This document shows, piece after piece, positions 61,544 through 64,000 of a DNA stretch of 64,000 nt. Below the pieces are notes generated by a model. That model was not told where the DNA came from, ran no database searches, and saw nothing but the letters and a program-made list of their open reading frames with translations. Within the stretch, counting starts at the first letter, position 1; every line of letters starts with the position of its first letter. The DNA is from Sphingobacteriia bacterium (GTDB lineage Bacteria > Bacteroidota > Bacteroidia > Chitinophagales > Chitinophagaceae), in the NCBI GenBank assembly GCA_015999745.1, contig JAECQP010000011.1, forward strand, positions 1-64,000, in the 5' to 3' direction. Position numbers and translations under genes: made by a program.

Positions 61544-61551
61544 CAAATGTA
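61544..61551 (-). promoter_or_regulatory. Promoter (-7 box TACATTTG) of fabG
   Basis: A perfect TAnnTTTG match 20 bases before the fabG ATG. Confidence 0.55.
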
Positions 61552-61572
61552 AAACAAAGCAAACGGATACGA

Positions 61573-63087
61573 TCACTGTACTCTGGCGAGGGCAAGAATT
61601 TCCTCCACAAATTTCCGTTCATTGCTCAGCCTGGGCACTTTATGTTGTCCGCCCAGTTTTCCTTTCTGCTTCAACCACCGGCCGAACACACCTTTCTCCA
61701 GCGCATGTACCACGGGCAATCCCAGTGCTATATCTTTGTGTCTTTTGGCTTCATAATCACTGTTCAGTGATTTCAATGCAAGATCCAGTTCCCGGGCAAA
61801 CCGGTCGGTGCCGGCCGGTTTCTCTGCAAATTCGATCAGCCATTCGTGCGCCCCCTGGTTATGGTCACCAAAATAAACCGGAGCGGCTGTATAATCATTC
61901 ACCAGCAGGCCTGTTTTTTCGCAGGCGATGGCAATGGCTTTATCTGCATTATCTGCTATCAGTTCTTCTCCAAATGCATTGATGTATTGTTTTAGCCTGC
62001 CGCTTACTTTAATCCTGAACGGAGCAAGCGACGTAAACTGAACCGTATCTCCTACCAGGTATCTCCACAAACCGCCATTGGTACTGATCACCAGCGCATA
62101 TTGCCCGCCCACCTGAACCTTATTCAGGCCTATAGTTTCCGGGTGCTCTTTCCCGTATTCACCAATGGGCATGAACTCATAAAATATTCCATTGTTGAGC
62201 AACAGCAGCATTCCTTCTTCTCCCGGCACATCCTGCGCTGCAAAGAACCCTTCACTGGCATTGTACATTTCCAGGTAAGTGCATCCTTCGCCAATCAGCT
62301 TTTTAAACTGTTCTTTATAGGGCGTAAAGGATACGCCTCCGTGTATATAAAGCTCCAGGTTGGGCCATACCTCTTTGAGGGTGGCTTTACCGGTTATCTC
62401 AAGAATTCGTTTGATCAATATCAGCGTCCAGGTGGGCACTCCGGAGATAGAGGTAACATCTTCACGGATGGTGCTTTGCGCCAGTCGTTCTATTTTTTCT
62501 TCCCATTCATCCATCAGCGCTATGGACAGCTCCGGTGTTTTGATCCAATTGGCCCAAACGGGAGTGTTCTGCAGCAATACAGCGCTCAGATCCCCATATT
62601 GTATTTCTTCATTCACCTGGCTGATCTGGTGGCTTCCGCCAATAACCAGCCCCTTACCTGTCAGCAGATCGCTTTCATTGCGGCTCTGGTAGTACAGGGT
62701 CAATACATCCTTGGCGCTCTGAAAATGACAGTCTTCCAGGCTTTCCTGTGTGATGGGAATAAACTTGCTTTTGTCGTTGGTGGTTCCGCTGCTCTTGGCA
62801 AACCAGCTTACAGGCGTGTTCCACAATACATTCTCTTCCCCCTGCATAATACGGTCTATATAGGGCTTCAGGTCTTCATATTCGTGAATAGGTACGGCTT
62901 CCTTGAATTTGCGTATGCTGAAAAGCTGGCTGAACCCGTATTTTCTGCCAAAGTCGGTATACTGTCCGTGGGTTACCAGATCCTGCAATACTTCGCGTTG
63001 TGCGGCGATGGGGTCACTCAGCCATTGCTCAATGCGCCAGTGTCTCATCCGGGCTAAACGTGATATGGCAGGACTAAATAATTTCAT
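61573..63087 (-). CDS. GH3-family acyl-adenylating protein
   Basis: The 504-residue protein matches the GH3 family (plant auxin/jasmonate-amino acid ligases and bacterial relatives): YEDLKPYIDRIMQGEENVLW, SWFAKSSGTTNDKSKFIPIT (the ATP-binding P-loop-like motif), YNASEGFFAAQD and YLVGDTVQFTSLAPFRIKVS. It probably activates a carboxylic acid with ATP and joins it to an amine; the substrate is unknown in bacteria. It lies between lptB and the fabG-like gene, all on the minus strand. Confidence 0.9.
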   Translation of the reverse strand: MKLFSPAISRLARMRHWRIEQWLSDPIAAQREVLQDLVTHGQYTDFGRKYGFSQLFSIRKFKEAVPIHEYEDLKPYIDRIMQGEENVLWNTPVSWFAKSSGTTNDKSKFIPITQESLEDCHFQSAKDVLTLYYQSRNESDLLTGKGLVIGGSHQISQVNEEIQYGDLSAVLLQNTPVWANWIKTPELSIALMDEWEEKIERLAQSTIREDVTSISGVPTWTLILIKRILEITGKATLKEVWPNLELYIHGGVSFTPYKEQFKKLIGEGCTYLEMYNASEGFFAAQDVPGEEGMLLLLNNGIFYEFMPIGEYGKEHPETIGLNKVQVGGQYALVISTNGGLWRYLVGDTVQFTSLAPFRIKVSGRLKQYINAFGEELIADNADKAIAIACEKTGLLVNDYTAAPVYFGDHNQGAHEWLIEFAEKPAGTDRFARELDLALKSLNSDYEAKRHKDIALGLPVVHALEKGVFGRWLKQKGKLGGQHKVPRLSNERKFVEEILALARVQ

Positions 63088-63150
63088 AAGGGTCGCGGCA
63101 AAATACTAATTCCGCAGCATATTATCAATACGCAGAAGGCTCCATGTGGT

Positions 63151-63933
63151 TTAATAAACATCCATGGTGGGATTATCCCTGGCCATATCAATGATCCAGT
63201 CTTTGCGCTTCAATTCAAAATTGGTTCCGAGGTACAGGCGGCGGACCTGTTCATCTTCAGCCAGTTCTTCCGCTGTGCCATGTTTGAATATTTTACCTTC
63301 AATCAGTAAATAGGCACGGTCGCAGATAGAAAGGGTTTCATTTACGTTGTGGTCGGTGATCAAAATGCCGATATTCTTGTATTTCAGTCTTGCCACTACG
63401 GTTTGGATATCTTCCACTGCAATAGGATCAACCCCTGCAAAAGGCTCATCCAGCAGAATGAATTTGGGGTCTACTGCCAGTGCACGGGCAATCTCTGTTC
63501 TTCTTCTTTCACCACCACTCAAACTGTCTCCGTTGTTGCCCCGGACATGGTGCAGATTGAACTCATCCAACAGGGATTCCAGTTTGGCCAACCGCTCTGC
63601 CTTTGTGAGGGTGGTCATTTCCAGCACCGCCATAATATTATCTTCCACACTCAGCTTGCGAAAAACGCTGGCTTCCTGTGGCAGATAACCAATTCCCATC
63701 TGGGCCCGCTTGTACATGGGAAGCCTGGTAATATCCTGATCATTCAGGAACACAGCGCCTTCATCGGGCTTGATCAGCCCTACAACCATATAGAAGCTGG
63801 TGGTTTTACCGGCCCCATTGGGGCCCAGCAAACCAACAATCTCTCCCTGCCTGACGGTAACAGATACATTGTTTACAACGGTTCTGCCTTTGTAGCTTTT
63901 AACAAGTTCCTTTGTGTGGATGGTAAGGTTCAC
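63151..63933 (-). CDS. lptB: LPS export ABC transporter ATP-binding protein LptB
   Basis: LptB powers lipopolysaccharide extraction from the inner membrane with LptFG. The 260-residue protein has Walker [41 protein letters not shown], signature [16 protein letters not shown], Walker [20 protein letters not shown] and the H-loop in [10 protein letters not shown]. No ATG fits. I chose GTG 63933; a TTG at 63951 is part of a perfect -7 box, so is unlikely. The C-terminus is about 20 residues longer than E. coli LptB. Confidence 0.93.
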   Translation of the reverse strand: MNLTIHTKELVKSYKGRTVVNNVSVTVRQGEIVGLLGPNGAGKTTSFYMVVGLIKPDEGAVFLNDQDITRLPMYKRAQMGIGYLPQEASVFRKLSVEDNIMAVLEMTTLTKAERLAKLESLLDEFNLHHVRGNNGDSLSGGERRRTEIARALAVDPKFILLDEPFAGVDPIAVEDIQTVVARLKYKNIGILITDHNVNETLSICDRAYLLIEGKIFKHGTAEELAEDEQVRRLYLGTNFELKRKDWIIDMARDNPTMDVY

Positions 63934-63948
63934 AATTGATGCTTTATA

Positions 63949-63956
63949 CAAAAATA
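63949..63956 (-). promoter_or_regulatory. Promoter (-7 box TATTTTTG) of lptB
   Basis: A perfect TAnnTTTG match 15 bases before the GTG start. It decides against the TTG within it. Between it and the window end a short open frame of 18 codons reads to a TAA; it is not identifiable. Confidence 0.5.
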
Positions 63957-64000
63957 GCTTTTATTGAACAAGCCCGGCGCTTTGAATTATCCTTTAACAG

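Noticed and set aside
62101..63057. 318-codon open frame on the plus strand
   Set aside because: It is fully antisense to the GH3-family gene; the length comes from codon bias.
1..64000. CRISPR arrays, insertion sequences, prophage, integrative elements, defence islands
   Set aside because: I saw no regular repeat-spacer pattern, transposase, integrase, phage structural gene or tRNA-bounded insert.
1..64000. tRNA, rRNA, tmRNA, SRP or RNase P RNA genes
   Set aside because: The intergenic gaps are mostly under 280 bases and none shows a cloverleaf or a known RNA core on reading.

Overview
The window looks like chromosomal core DNA from a Bacteroidota bacterium, most likely family Chitinophagaceae. 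This rests on gene content (GldC, DUF4290, DUF6089, DUF5690, a tandem OmpH/Skp pair beside BamA, a tricorn-like S41 peptidase, a BNR-repeat secreted protein), on the many TAnnTTTG boxes (the Bacteroidota -7 promoter element) upstream of genes, and on the general lack of strong Shine-Dalgarno sequences. I assign about 64 protein genes plus one ABC-ATPase pseudogene. I see no rRNA, tRNA, CRISPR array, insertion sequence, integrase or prophage, and no gene-free stretch above about 300 bases.

Layout. 1-13.3 kb is almost all on the minus strand: yidD (cut by the window edge), rnpA, rpmH, murI, two Skp-like chaperones, bamA, uppS, a DUF6089 outer-membrane protein, nadK, a CBS protein, an alpha/beta hydrolase, then CvpA-GatB/YqeY-gldC, a glycosyltransferase and a DUF502 membrane protein. 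13.5-21.1 kb is a plus-strand TetR-TolC-adaptor-RND-permease-AIM24 operon with a probable operator over its promoter. 21.2-30 kb holds an aminotransferase, a second TolC, pyrH, the rplM-rpsI-rpsB-tsf operon, an amidohydrolase and recO. 30-34 kb holds a desaturase, pheS, DUF4290-murA and a rhodanese. 34-42 kb holds a tricorn-like protease, a tightly overlapped pxpB-pxpC-pxpA-NRAMP-like operon for 5-oxoproline use, selU and sixA.

42.8-46.7 kb is the only accessory-looking part: a serine hydrolase, a membrane-bound XRE regulator, a frameshifted ABC ATPase with two dyad sites upstream, a MurG-like glycosyltransferase and a 39-residue lipoprotein. 46.7-64 kb holds an aminotransferase, a small basic protein, the BNR protein, DUF5690, a bestrophin, an exported MsrB, adk, paaZ plus an enoyl-CoA hydratase, carbonic anhydrase plus a SulP transporter, a FabG-like reductase, a GH3-family protein and lptB.

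The genes mostly serve envelope building (bamA, Skp, uppS, murA, murI, lptB), translation and nucleotide supply. I found no clear new multi-gene system. The best leads are: a NRAMP-like transporter without the metal-binding motifs inside the 5-oxoprolinase operon; a class of genes whose -7 box lies only 4-6 bases before the start codon, which predicts leaderless mRNAs; a terminator just upstream of rnpA; paired dyads spaced 21 bp beside the dead ABC gene; and RG-rich tails on ribosomal protein S2 and the DUF4290 protein.
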